Source: Glutinoglossum americanum
Taxonomy: Eukaryota > Ascomycota > Geoglossomycetes > Geoglossales > Geoglossaceae
Length of the DNA: 64,000 nucleotides
Direction: 5' to 3'
Assembly: GCA_020080175.1 (NCBI GenBank)
Contig: JAGHQL010000017.1
Span: forward strand, 124,001-188,000
This document shows positions 37,701 through 47,923 of the stretch, in pieces. The notes under the pieces were generated by a model. It was not told the DNA's origin. It ran no database searches and worked only from the letters and a program-made list of their open reading frames with translations. Each line of letters starts with the position of its first letter. The stretch's first letter is position 1. The position numbers were made by a program, and so were the translations under genes.

Positions 37701-38508
37701 CATCCGCTGATGCGATTGTGACGATGATTCAGCTTCTTCCTTAACACGTTCTAACTCAGCAATTCTCGCGCTCTTTTCCTTTCGGTACTTTAGGTATTCA
37801 GCAGTCTTGGTCTTCAATTCAGTGCTAAGGAAGTCATTGCTGTTTGTGAGGCGCTCGATTTCGCTTTGGTAATTTTCCTCCTTGAACTTAGCTCGGGTCG
37901 CTGCTGATTGCGCAGTCTGAACAGATTGCTCCAGCTCTGTGATTTCTCGCCGGAAATCGATAGATTTCTGCTGTTGAGTAGATAGCTCTTGGGAGAGCCT
38001 ATCATAGCTGGTGCACTTGGATTCCAACAATGAAACAGTATCGCGATTCGAGGACTCCAGTGTTGAAACGCGAGAGCGGAGGGTTTGAACTTCAGAGGCG
38101 GAAATGGAGGACGAGGATTTGGCATTCTGGAGTTCCGTCTCGAGAGCAGACCGAGCATTTTCTATCAAAAGGCGATATAAGAAACTAAACATAAGTTAGA
38201 ACAATCTCAATCTCACCTTCTTCCTTTAGCTTCCCTCTCAATTCAGCCAACTCGTTCAGCCCCTTCTCCACACTAGCCTTCAAGCCGCGAGTCCGAGAGT
38301 CTCCAGTTCGGACCGCGTTCTCCAGCTCAACTCCGAGGCGTAACTTGCTATCATTAACTTCGTCGTGCTCTCTTGCCCTTGCTGAGACAGCCTGGAGAAC
38401 AGCATTGACAAGTTCCTTTGTAGGCTCGTCCACTAGCGTTACCAAAGTGGATTTAGGAACAGACAAATACGACGACAGGTAAGTGACATCGACGACCGCA
38501 GTCGCCAT
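31791..38508 (-). CDS. MLP1: Nuclear-basket protein Mlp1/TPR
   Basis: Exons on the minus strand: 38508-38217, 38161-33648, 33587-31791, giving 2200 residues. Nearly all of the first ~1700 residues are heptad-rich coiled coil, broken only by short linkers (for example a Pro/Thr segment near the SLFGQSVPPATPSRGG region). The C-terminal ~300 residues switch to low-complexity Gln/Asn/Gly with RGG repeats and a basic NKRPRD/GKRVRG tail, likely carrying the nuclear localisation signal. This architecture matches Mlp1/Mlp2/TPR, filaments of the nuclear pore basket involved in mRNA surveillance and chromatin anchoring. The second intron (33588-33647) is 60 bp, a multiple of three, with no in-frame stop. 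The start is 524 bp from the divergent TFIIE-beta gene. Confidence 0.93.
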
Positions 38509-39032
38509 GTCGGGCGATTAAACGAGTGCACAATATGAGGGGAAGGTGATGAGACCACACAAGTGCTTTCTTTGTTGAAGTGGTATTGCGCTATTGACGG
38601 ATGTTGTCAACTGATCTTCTCTTCCAGGCGCGTAATGACGTTGCCCTTCGATGAGAGAAGGGGCTAGCCCGCGGCTGACTCGAAAAGCGGTATCAATATG
38701 ATGATTTTGTATTGCAGTCACATATTCCAGTGAAGGAAGTTGTGATACTGTGGTAACGATGAAGGTGTTGATGAAGATGAAGAAGCGAATGCGAGCGTGT
38801 GAATGATTGTTCTCCAGGGCTTTTGGCTTTCGGTTAGCGCCTAAACGCGGTGCTGGATAAGTCTTGGCACCGCTCAATCAGCCTCAGCCTTCTTATATGA
38901 CTTGAAGTCATCCTCACTCACCCCGACATCTCCTCCTTTTCTCGCCGCCGCCGGACCGCGAACACCTGGGATTCTACCGAATAACGTTGGCGGCTTATTT
39001 TATCCTTCAACTTTTTTCAAGTTTACCCAACT
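38509..39032. promoter_or_regulatory. Shared divergent promoter of MLP1 and TFA2
   Basis: 524 bp between the two start codons. No separate gene is called. Nothing like a TATA box is obvious on either side. Confidence 0.5.
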
Positions 39033-39932
39033 ATGGCGTCGTCTTCATTCCTCCAGAAACAGCTCGAGGCCTTCAAAGAAAATGCCTCGAACGCCTCTAG
39101 CAAGATCTCCAACAAGCGCACTGTCGCTGTTCATTCCACTGCACCGACTCCGAGGCCATCTACACCCAGCGGGAGTAATACGGGTGATCTCAAGCGCAAG
39201 CGGCCCGATAACTCTTCCACAATCGTCTATTCGCAGCCCGCCGACACAGGCAAGGGACGCTACATCATGACCCAGGTCACCTACGCCGTCGATTACCTCA
39301 AAAGCAAAGAAGTACCTCAAACGCTTGCCTCTATTATTGGGTATCTTAGTCTACAGAACCAAACTCCGGGTGACAAGCGCACCATCACCGATATCCTCAA
39401 GAAACACGACCGTGTTGAATTCACCCCCAGCGGAACACCGGGTAAAACGAGCACCTGGGATTCCGGTACCTATCGCTTCCGCCCCATCCACAATATCCGC
39501 TCAGCGACTGAACTCCTAGCCTACCTCCAGGCCCAGCCATCCGCACAAGGGCTCTCAGTTAAAGAACTTAAAGACGGCTGGTCCGGCGCCGAAGATGCCA
39601 TCGACCTCCTCGAATCCCACTCCCAGCTTCTAGTCACCCGTAATAAGAAAGATAATCATGCTCGCATGGTCTGGGCTAACGACCCATCCTTGAGTCAGAA
39701 CATAGACGTCGAGTTCCAGAGCCGATGGCACAAGATTAAGATTCCAGTTCCCGGAGAGCTACCGGGAGAGCTCTCCAAAGCAGGACTGAAGCCGACGAGT
39801 GTGGATCCCGCGACCGTGGTTAAGAAGGTAGTGACTGGGAAAAAGGAGAGGCAGAAGAGGCCGAGGAGAGGTGGAAGGCAGACGAATACACATATGGCAG
39901 GAATCTTGCGGGACTACTCTTTCAGAAAATGA
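39033..39932 (+). CDS. TFA2: Transcription initiation factor IIE subunit beta
   Basis: Single exon, 299 residues. The Ser/Thr/Pro-rich N-terminus opens with SSFLQKQLEAFKENA, typical of fungal Tfa2. Two winged-helix segments follow: YIMTQVTYAVDYLKSKEVP through VEFTPSGTPGKTSTWDSGTYRFRP, and then LLAYLQAQPSAQGLSVKELKDGW through LLVTRNKKDNHARMVWAND. The C-terminus has the family region VEFQSRWHKIKIPVPGELP and a strongly basic end (KKERQKRPRRGGRQTNTH). With TFIIE-alpha it recruits and regulates TFIIH at RNA polymerase II promoters and helps open DNA. The ATG sits in the context CAACTATGG. Confidence 0.93.
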   Translation: MASSSFLQKQLEAFKENASNASSKISNKRTVAVHSTAPTPRPSTPSGSNTGDLKRKRPDNSSTIVYSQPADTGKGRYIMTQVTYAVDYLKSKEVPQTLASIIGYLSLQNQTPGDKRTITDILKKHDRVEFTPSGTPGKTSTWDSGTYRFRPIHNIRSATELLAYLQAQPSAQGLSVKELKDGWSGAEDAIDLLESHSQLLVTRNKKDNHARMVWANDPSLSQNIDVEFQSRWHKIKIPVPGELPGELSKAGLKPTSVDPATVVKKVVTGKKERQKRPRRGGRQTNTHMAGILRDYSFRK

Positions 39933-40435
39933 GCTCTCTGTAGTTGCAGTATGGCAAAGAGCAAACGATAACATGGGCTAGGCGTTTTTCTCTGGCGGCG
40001 GGGGCATGCATATATCTCTTTTCAGCACCCAAATTGGATGGCTCGTTTCGTCGTCGTTTTTGCACTCTCTCCACCCTTCTCCTCAGCACTCGAACCTTGA
40101 CTGTCCTTCTGGAGTCGACGCGAAGGCAACCGACACCAATTTCAACTTTTTTGCGGGACGGAAGGGAGGGGAAAGTGGCGGTTATTGCCGTTTTCTTGTC
40201 ATTCGGGAGGCTGAATTTAGGCCTCTCACCAATACCGCTTTACGCGCGGGGAGTTATTTGGAATTTTGCGGGATAAAAGCGTGTTTTTGCTGGGTTAGAT
40301 CTGAAAAAGTTCAAATCATGGATGGCATCACGTACATAAAGAGGGGGAGACAGAATAGAGGAAACATGAACTCCTAAGATCTAGGTTGAAGTGAGTTGTA
40401 CCGCCAATAATCTGTACAAAGCTACCCTTCAAACT
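39933..40435. other. Convergent gap between TFA2 and RIB3
   Basis: 503 bp holding the 3' regions of two convergent genes. No additional gene is seen. Confidence 0.5.
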
Positions 40436-41445
40436 TCACCATACTTCCCCATTCCCTACCATCTCCCTTTTCCCTTCTCCACTCCCCTCTATCCTCTCCA
40501 GATAATCACACAACCCCTCGATCGTGCAAACTCTCAAACCCCACCTCCTCCCAAACCTCAAACACCCATCCCTCCTCAACATCCCAGACCCCCCAACCTC
40601 TGCCCTACCCTCCACAATCTCGCCCTCTCCCACCAATTCAGAAATAACCCCGACCGGCCTCTTCCCGGCCAACAAGCAAAACTCGACCGCAGCCTCCGTG
40701 TGACCTCTGCGTTCCCGGACGCCGCCTCCGCGGGCTCGGAGGGGGAAGAGATGGCCGGGTCGGCGGAAGGAGGAGGGTGTTGAGAGCGGGGAGGCGAGCA
40801 TTCGGCAGGTTAAGGCGCGGTCGTGTGAGGAGATGCCGGTTGTGAGGGAGGCATGGGAGGCGTCTATGGAGATTGTGTAGGCGGTCTGGTGAGGGTCGGT
40901 GTTTGGGGTTACCATTTGGGGGAGGTTAAGAGCACGGGTTAGGGATGAGGGGATGGGGGCACAGATTAGGCCGCTAGATTGTGGGCACGGAGTTAGCGTG
41001 TTTTATTATTGTCTTTGGAAGCTATTGGTACGAACCTGGTGTAGCGGATCATGAAAGCCATTTTATCTGTCGTGACATCTTCGGCTGCGATTATGAGATC
41101 GCCTTCGTTCTCTCGCGACGTCGAGTCGAGCACGATGATGAATTCTCCTCGCTCTGTAGAGTGAGCATTTTTTTTTCCCCATCAGTCTCAGTAGCATAGA
41201 ATGTAGTAAGGTTACTAAGGAAAGATTTCAAGACGGTCTTGTACGACCCAGTGTACTGTAGAATAAAAGCTGATGGTTGGGAGGGTTTTCGTACTGAAGG
41301 CTTCAATTGTGTCTTCTATCGTATCGAATTCGGGCACCACATCCAGCGGCTCTAGCGGCTTCACGACCTTCGCAGGCTTCTTCGTCCCGTTCACCACCGT
41401 TCCATTCATCGTGCCATTCATGGTCCCATTCATGGTCCCCGTCAT
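40436..41445 (-). CDS. RIB3: 3,4-dihydroxy-2-butanone 4-phosphate synthase
   Basis: Minus-strand exons 41445-41295, 41153-41036, 40973-40436, giving 268 residues. Splicing restores FDTIEDTIEAFKRGEFIIVL, the acidic active-site loop SRENEGD (63-69), IIAAEDVTT, MIRYTSGLICAP and TPNTDPHQTAYTISID. RRGHTEAAVEFCLLAG carries the conserved metal-binding His. The enzyme converts ribulose 5-phosphate to dihydroxybutanone phosphate plus formate in riboflavin synthesis. An unusual N-terminal extension of ~35 residues contains a tandem Met-Asn-Gly-Thr repeat encoded by 12-bp units (about 41385-41445), and the family usually starts near FDTIED. The loop residue before the Glu/Asp cluster is LDST rather than the common LDDE, a variation that keeps RENEGD intact. 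Confidence 0.92.
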
Positions 41446-42452
41446 TTTGCCCCGCCGCGAACAAAATACGAACGCGGTCCGTATAGCCCCACCTAATTAA
41501 CGTAGGGGTTATACCGCAAGCGTAGGGTATTTCACTTCCGTTGGGAAACCAGCAGCGAAAGAAGATCAATACCAGCGTAGTTTGAGCGCAGTGCAGTCTT
41601 ATGTGTTTTCCTAGGGCACCAGCTTTTTTTTTTTCCCTGGATTCGTTCCTGGTTTATGCAATGCACATGCCATGGATAGCCGAAGATCATTCATTGTTCC
41701 GCCCGATTTGTAAGGGGAATGCCTCGGCTGACTGAGATATAATCGTCTAGTTGGTAAGAGTACGAGATGGGTGCAGCGGGGAGGACGGCTCCTTCCGTTT
41801 CTTTCCCGGCAGTTCCGCTCTTTCTTCGGACGAAGGATTGATCGTCAGGGCAGACCCAGCCCACAGCATACCTCTCACAGATCCGCTCCAAGCAGTGAGC
41901 AGAAGGCAACCGCTCGCCATTCTAGGCATTTCCAGGTATCCACTGCCCGAGCCAGCAAATCCTCCTCAGCTCCGTGACGTCATCGCCATGCTAAAGAAAA
42001 AGAGCTCGAAACCTGTGCCAAGAGCTCACCAACTCAACCGGTAACGTTTTTTTCGCATAACAATACGACTAAAAGAGCTATGTGCATGTAGAGACATGAG
42101 GAATACACTAGATACGCAAGAGATTGTAGTTTAGTATATATATATATATACGTAGGCGATATCTCTCGGGATATTTTGCGTCGTGGTCGACACTATTCAC
42201 GAGCCGATCGAGAAACAGCCGCTGTCCATAAAAAGAGCGACAACGATCGTGACGACGCGCAATTGGAGCCCCAACGCGTTAAGACTTGGGGACTCAATTT
42301 TAATTGCGTCGTATTGGTTGAAAATCGGTTGATTAGGATCGTGGCTGTTGGTTTCTCACTTGCGCGGGTATATTAATGTTATCCTACGTCGAATATCACG
42401 ATTAACATCAGGAGCAGAAACAACAATTGCTCATCCACACCCCTATCTAATA
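41446..42452. other. Divergent intergenic region RIB3/COQ3
   Basis: About 1 kb. It holds a (TA)n run at 42135-42150, roughly 300 bp before the COQ3 ATG, that could act as a TATA region. A tRNA A-box-like string near 41743 has no matching B box. No gene is called. Confidence 0.5.
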
Positions 42453-43343
42453 ATGCCGCCACTAGTACGACGCTTAATCCTCCGCTCGCCTTCTCCTCTT
42501 CACCGCCTCTCTAAACCAGCCCTTTTCACTAGCCATCGCAGTCACTCAACTCAGCTCTTATCACCACAACAACAACCACCCTCCTCCTCCTCTGTCTCTG
42601 CCGCCGAAGTCTCTCACTTCAATGCCCTCGCATCGACCTGGTGGGATCCCCATGGTCCGTCCCGCCTTCTCCATCTCATGAACCCCCTCCGCCATGACTT
42701 CATTGCCAGCTGTCTCTCTCAAGACGCCTCCCCCCCATCAACACCAGACAAGCACCTTCGCTACCTCGATGTCGGCTGCGGCGGCGGAATCTTCGCCGAG
42801 AGCGCTGCGCGTCTCCCCGCTACCTCATCTGTAACAGCCATCGATCCATCCCCATCCGTTTACTGTGTCGCCCTTGAACACGCAAAAACCGACCCCTCTA
42901 TTCGTAAAACTTTAACATATCACAATACTAGCATCGAAGACTTCCCCGCTCCAACCACAGCAGCAGATAAATACGACATCCTCACTCTCTTCGAAGTCAT
43001 TGAACACGTTAAACATCCCGCGCCCTTCCTAGAGTCATGCTTCCCATTCGTGAAGCCTGGAGGTTGGATTGTGCTGAGTACCATCGCGCGCACTTGGACT
43101 AGCTGGTTGACGACAAAAGTTGTTGCGGAAGATCTGGTTGGAGTGGTACCGAGAGGCACACATGAGTGGTCACAGTATATTAATGAGGAGGAGTTGAGGG
43201 AGTGGTTTGCGAAACAGAGGGAATGGGGAGACGCAAGGGCGGTGGGCGTAGTTTATATGCCTGGGATTGGGTGGAGGGAGGTTAATGGTGGAGAAAGATG
43301 GGGAAATTATTTCTTTGGGGTGAGGAAGAAGGAAGGTTTGTGA
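42453..43343 (+). CDS. COQ3: Ubiquinone biosynthesis O-methyltransferase
   Basis: Single exon, 296 residues. The first ~35 residues are Arg/Ser/Leu-rich without acids, a mitochondrial targeting sequence. HFNALASTWWDPHGPSRLLH and MNPLRHDFI are Coq3/UbiG signatures. The SAM-binding motif LDVGCGGG is at 105-112, followed by VTAIDPS. The conserved FEVIEHVKHPAPFLESC and VKPGGWIVLSTIART follow. The enzyme performs both O-methylations of coenzyme Q synthesis at the matrix face of the inner membrane. It is convergent with the carbonic anhydrase gene (623 bp apart). Confidence 0.93.
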   Translation: MPPLVRRLILRSPSPLHRLSKPALFTSHRSHSTQLLSPQQQPPSSSSVSAAEVSHFNALASTWWDPHGPSRLLHLMNPLRHDFIASCLSQDASPPSTPDKHLRYLDVGCGGGIFAESAARLPATSSVTAIDPSPSVYCVALEHAKTDPSIRKTLTYHNTSIEDFPAPTTAADKYDILTLFEVIEHVKHPAPFLESCFPFVKPGGWIVLSTIARTWTSWLTTKVVAEDLVGVVPRGTHEWSQYINEEELREWFAKQREWGDARAVGVVYMPGIGWREVNGGERWGNYFFGVRKKEGL

Positions 43344-43966
43344 TAGGGGGGGCGAGTACTGGCGTGGCGGTTTTGTATAGCATGTGGCTTCTGGGGGTTG
43401 CATTTATGGGGCAGTACATAAAAGCGCGTAGAAGGCATCCAATCTGCAACAGCAGACCATATTTCGTCAACCAGCCGAGCTGGAGGAGCTGGAATTGGAC
43501 CCAGCGCATCCCAACACATGTAGGGACTACGAAAAACGGAACGATACGAATTCGATACCAAAAAGAGCGCGTATTTGTGAGGAGCAAGGAGACACGACAC
43601 TATTTGTCTGTCCTATTTATTTCTCCTCGATAACAACAGGATTGTACAGACTAATAATATCTACCTAAAAGGGTCGTTTGATTTATGACTTGCGATGTCA
43701 AAAAAAAGAAAACTGACAGCATCGGTAGAAAGGCTGGATTCTATCACCAAACCCATACAGTTGGAACCTTCCCGCTATAGGGGAGAAAAAAAGAAAGGGA
43801 AAAGAGGGAAATTGGTCGATGTACTCGACCTCCACCATCTAGCCTCAGGAGACCTTAAAAGAAAATACTCAAAATGGATCAAAGCTTCAGTGTCCCGATC
43901 AAGGGCAATAGCCCTTTCAAAGACGTTGCTCCCTTGGTTGGGTGGGCACCTGGTTCTCTCCAAATT
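43344..43966. other. Convergent gap between COQ3 and carbonic anhydrase
   Basis: 623 bp with no supportable gene. It is A-rich near 43700, consistent with 3' processing of one or both neighbours. Confidence 0.5.
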
Positions 43967-44641
43967 TTACCCCGAATCCTTCTCAGCCTTCGTCGGGCCC
44001 ACCCACGTTTCGAATATTGAAATCCTGACCCTTGCCTCCTCCTCCGACTCTCCGCAATCCACCTCATGCAGATTGCCCGTACCGACATCATATATCATCC
44101 CATGGACCTGCAAACCCCGTTCTCTAATTGCATCAATAATGGTCGCATTCTCCTTCAGCGTGCGTACGCCCTGCTGCACATTCAGTTCCACGAGCTTAGT
44201 CGCGCGCTCTGTGTCCGTGAGGTTCGTGAGTGCGTCGAGGTGTTTTTGTCGCAGGAGACGGATGGGCAATATCCACGTATCAATCAGTCCGAGTTTCTTA
44301 TTATCAAGAGCCACGTTCACGCCTCCGCACCCGATATGGCCACAGAGGATGACGTGCTTTACTTTCAGGTGCTTGACGGCATAGAGGATAACGCATTGCG
44401 AATTGAGGTCGCTGGGGTGTAGCACGTTAGCGACGTTGCGGTGCACGAAGACGTCTCCCGGTTTGAGGTCCAGGAGCGTCGTCTCAGGTACCCGCGAGTC
44501 AGAGCAGCCTATCCAGAGGATTTCGGGTTTTTGGCCGATTGCAAGGGCAGGGAGGAGGGTCGGTTCTTGCTGTGATAGGCGCTCAGCCCAGGTTTTGTTG
44601 CGTGAGAGGAGGGTATCGACGGGATCTGTGGTGAAAGACAT
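43967..44641 (-). CDS. Beta-class carbonic anhydrase
   Basis: Single exon, 224 residues, minus strand. Zinc ligands Cys46, His102 and Cys105 sit in CSDSRVPE (46-53) and CGHIGCGG (100-107); the catalytic dyad Asp48-Arg50 is present. VFVHRNVANVL and VLYAVKHL-type segments complete the fold. The enzyme interconverts CO2 and bicarbonate. The lack of a targeting extension suggests a cytosolic form like yeast Nce103, but paralogues are common in filamentous fungi, so no symbol is assigned. A TATAAAG lies only ~31 bases upstream of the ATG, implying a short leader or a different true promoter. Confidence 0.94.
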   Translation of the reverse strand: MSFTTDPVDTLLSRNKTWAERLSQQEPTLLPALAIGQKPEILWIGCSDSRVPETTLLDLKPGDVFVHRNVANVLHPSDLNSQCVILYAVKHLKVKHVILCGHIGCGGVNVALDNKKLGLIDTWILPIRLLRQKHLDALTNLTDTERATKLVELNVQQGVRTLKENATIIDAIRERGLQVHGMIYDVGTGNLHEVDCGESEEEARVRISIFETWVGPTKAEKDSG

Positions 44642-44671
44642 TCCTATCGTCAGATTTCGACACCTGGGGGA

Positions 44672-44678
44672 CTTTATA
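44672..44678 (-). promoter_or_regulatory. TATAAAG upstream of carbonic anhydrase gene
   Basis: TATAAAG on the minus strand, 31 bases before the start codon. Motif match only; the spacing is short for a TATA box. Confidence 0.25.
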
Positions 44679-45739
44679 ATTGAGAGTTAACCGGTAAACG
44701 GTTTCCGTGTGCTTATAAAGTGTTCAATTGGAAAAGTGGACTTATGTCTTCACTGACGGTTTGTATACTCTTGCGAATTGAACGATTGGCATATCTAAAC
44801 GACTTGGCTAGCGAACCAAAGGCAATGGCCGCGCAGCGCAAAAACCGAAAACTAAAACTTCCTCACCTGTGTCGCACATCGTGCCTTCCAAGCCCGTGAG
44901 TGAGGATTTGTTGTGCTCGTTTGCCAGATAATAAAAAGTTCCTCGGTCGTGGTGGGCTCAACAAAAAGCAAAAAGGGTAGAGATCCGCTCCAGAAAATTC
45001 GCAAGTGAACTCAACTCTAAAAAACTAAGAGCCGATGTGGGCAAAGTGGGGTCTAGAGGTGTGGGGGATTTCCCAGTGGGGTAGGGATAGAGGAATTGAG
45101 GCTTCCTTTATATACATCTACTGTTATGACAGATCTCCGAGACCGGGTGGATGTCGGGTGGTTTTATCAGTGCAAAAAGCAATAGCGCGAAAACCAAGCA
45201 GAGGTGGAAAAGTTCCTTTGCGAAAGGAAAAGTAGAACATGCCCCATGACCCCCCTTTGGATGGGATTTAGGATTCTGTCTTTCTCCGGGACGGAGGGGT
45301 TGAGTTTATGCGTGCAAGTTGGTTGGGGATTGCGGGACGGATGGTCGGTGCGCCAAGTACCACACTATGCATGGAAGGGGTGGCAGACTGTAATGACAGT
45401 TACATATTTGTGTTAGGTTAGAGGCTGAAGTGCTAAGGAATGATGGCTTACCTTAGATGGGTACAAGACTATAGTATGTCACGAACCAGAGAAGGCGTAA
45501 TAGGTCTTTTCGTGAGACGAATATATATAAAGCTGCCACAGAGCCGTTTAACATGTACTCCCGCACCTTCGATCTGAATCTGAACAACCCTTGCACGAAT
45601 GCATGCACCTCGTTACATGAGGCTGAGAACCAAATGCGAGTAACCGTGTCCATATCCGTGCAACGAATAGTTGCCATACGCCACTAGCGGTTCCTTTCAT
45701 ATACAGAAAATATTCTTATCCAAAACAGCGGCTCCGACG
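44679..45739. other. Divergent intergenic region, carbonic anhydrase/acid phosphatase
   Basis: About 1.1 kb between two divergent starts. No gene or clear regulatory element is recognised. Confidence 0.45.
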
Positions 45740-47212
45740 ATGTACAGTTCTCTGGTAACTGCTGTCGTGGGTTATGGGTGGTTGTGGTTGACGCTTATGG
45801 AGATGGTAAGGGGGGGGCAGGACTATGTGCCCGGGAAGGCATTTGATCGTTTTGTGACGATTTGGTTGGAGAATCAGGTGCGTATGGGTTGGCCTTTACT
45901 TGGTGGAGCTCTCGGTGGAGATGGCCTACATCGTGAACCCAAGGATAAAACTAACTCCACCACCCCCAGGACTTCTCCGCCGTCTCCCAAAATTCAGACA
46001 TCCGTTCCCTCGCAAAGTCCGGTATCCTCCTAACCTCCTTCTACGGGCTTACACACCCTTCCCAGCCAAATTACATTGCCTCCGTCGGCGGGGACTACTT
46101 CGGACTCAACCACGACGATGTGGTTCGGTTGCCAACTAACGTCTCGACGGTCGTGGATCTATTCGATACGAAGGGGATTAGTTGGAAGGAGTATATGGAG
46201 GATGTACCAGGCCCGGGGTATATGGGCGTCATATCGTTAAATGATGAAGGAGAGACAGATTATGTGAGAAAGCATAAGTACGGGCTGCCGACTGTTTTTC
46301 GTGGGTATAGGGCTACATACTAACATACGGTTTAGCCCATTAATATCGTTCGATAGCGTTGCGAATAACGGGACAAGACTTGCGAATATAGTCTCCTTCA
46401 ATGAGTTTGAGGTAGACCTCCGCGATAAAACCCTACCACAATACGTATGTCTATCCAACATTCCTCCCCAAAAAATACACTGACCTAACGCCTCCCAGTC
46501 CCACCTAACCCCCAATATGACCAACGACGGCCACGACACCTCCCTCTCCTTCGCCGCAACCTGGACCAAAAACTTCCTAACCCCCCTCCTCGAAGACCCC
46601 TCCTTCACAAACCGCACGCTCATCCTCCTAACCTACGACGAATCAAAAACCTACACCAAACCCAACAAAATCGTCTCCATCCTCCTCGGCGATGCCGTGC
46701 CCAAAAACCTAAGGGGTACAAAGGATGACACCTTCTATACCCACTACTCCATCCTCTCCACCCTCGAGAATAACTTCGCGCTCCCGAACCTAGGCCGCTA
46801 CGACGTAGGCGCCAACGTCTTCGACGTCGTCGCCAAAACCACAGGCCATCAAAACAACAACTCCGCGGTCGACAAATCTAAAGTCGACCTCTCGGTTTCC
46901 TACCGGGGCTATCTCAACTCAAAGGCCTCGGATAGACTCCCGATACCTTACCCAAATACTCTGCTTCTGGGCGCTGGAGGACCGGTGCTGGACGATATCA
47001 AGAGGGCGTGGGGAGTGGGGCAAAAGACGCCTTATGATGGCTCCGGGAGGGTGTTTGATAAGGGGCATCCCCCTATTTATGGGGATATGGTCCAAAATAC
47101 TCCAGCGCCAGCCGCGACTGTTGTTCCTAAATCGAGCGGCGGCGGAAGAAGGGAGGGGAGCTATGGGGTTATTGTGTGTGCGGCCGTGATGGGTGTCTTG
47201 TCAGTGTTTTGA
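45740..47212 (+). CDS. Secreted acid phosphatase (phosphoesterase family), probably GPI-anchored
   Basis: Exons: 45740-45877, 45970-46277, 46336-46444, 46499-47212, giving 422 residues. Residues 1-26 form a signal peptide (YSSLVTAVVGYGWLWLTLM core). Splicing restores the PF04185-type phosphoesterase signatures: FDRFVTIWLENQDFSAV, LTSFYGLTHPSQPNYIA, VRKHNPLISFDSV, and LTPNMTNDGHDTSLSFAA with the metal/phosphate-site NDGHD. This matches the fungal PhoA-like acid phosphatases, which release phosphate from esters outside the cell and are often phosphate-regulated. The C-terminus ends with a Gly/Ser stretch and a hydrophobic tail (YGVIVCAAVMGVLSVF), typical of a GPI-anchor signal, so the product may stay on the cell surface. 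Convergent with the downstream minus-strand gene. Confidence 0.9.
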
Positions 47213-47923
47213 GGTGTGCGAAGTCTTCTTGTTCATATACCGCTATTAGGATATGGCTATGCCGCATTCATTCCGGCGTTTTTCATTTTGGGTTGGGAGG
47301 GTTAGTCTCTATATACCCTTCCATGGCGCTCCGGGCTCCCTAGGAACTTCGCGATGGGATATCATACATACAAGAGTATTTTGGAATACATGCATATCAC
47401 TACAGTTTGAGCTTTCACTTCACTCTACCTCTACGGCTGTCATAACCCACAGCACCTTCCGTTTGGAGAGTGAGAAATAACCCTTCCAATTTCGTATCAT
47501 ATTCTCCTTTGTCTCACGATCCCTAGGAGGGCGAGCAAAGCAGTGCCCGCGCACTTAAGTAGAAAATATAAAAAACTAAGAAAGTGGTGGAAGGGAAAAT
47601 AAAATACGTAAAGCAAAAAGCTGCATGCATGCCATCCACCCTTTTCCTCCCTTGGACCCTTCCCACCCCGCCGTCTCGAAGAGAAATAGGCATAATAAAA
47701 AGAGGTGGTAAAAGGTAATTTAATACATAGTTGTAGAATCAAGAATGGAAACAAGTTGGGGGAAACAAGGTCATTCGTGACTGATTTTAAACAGAGAAGA
47801 AACACGATGACTCCTCAGAACTCCCAGAAGTGAGAACTGGCGAAAGTGCATGCTGTTTTTATAGCCATGATACATGGAAACGCCCTATCCCCGCGGCTTC
47901 CTTGACGCTCTCCCTTCTCCCTT
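47213..47923. other. Convergent gap after acid phosphatase
   Basis: 711 bp of AT-leaning 3' sequence for two convergent genes. No gene is seen. Confidence 0.45.

Noticed and set aside
41735-41810. tRNA, from A-box-like TCTAGTTGGTAAGAG
   Set aside because: No B box GGTTCRANYCC and no cloverleaf could be drawn.
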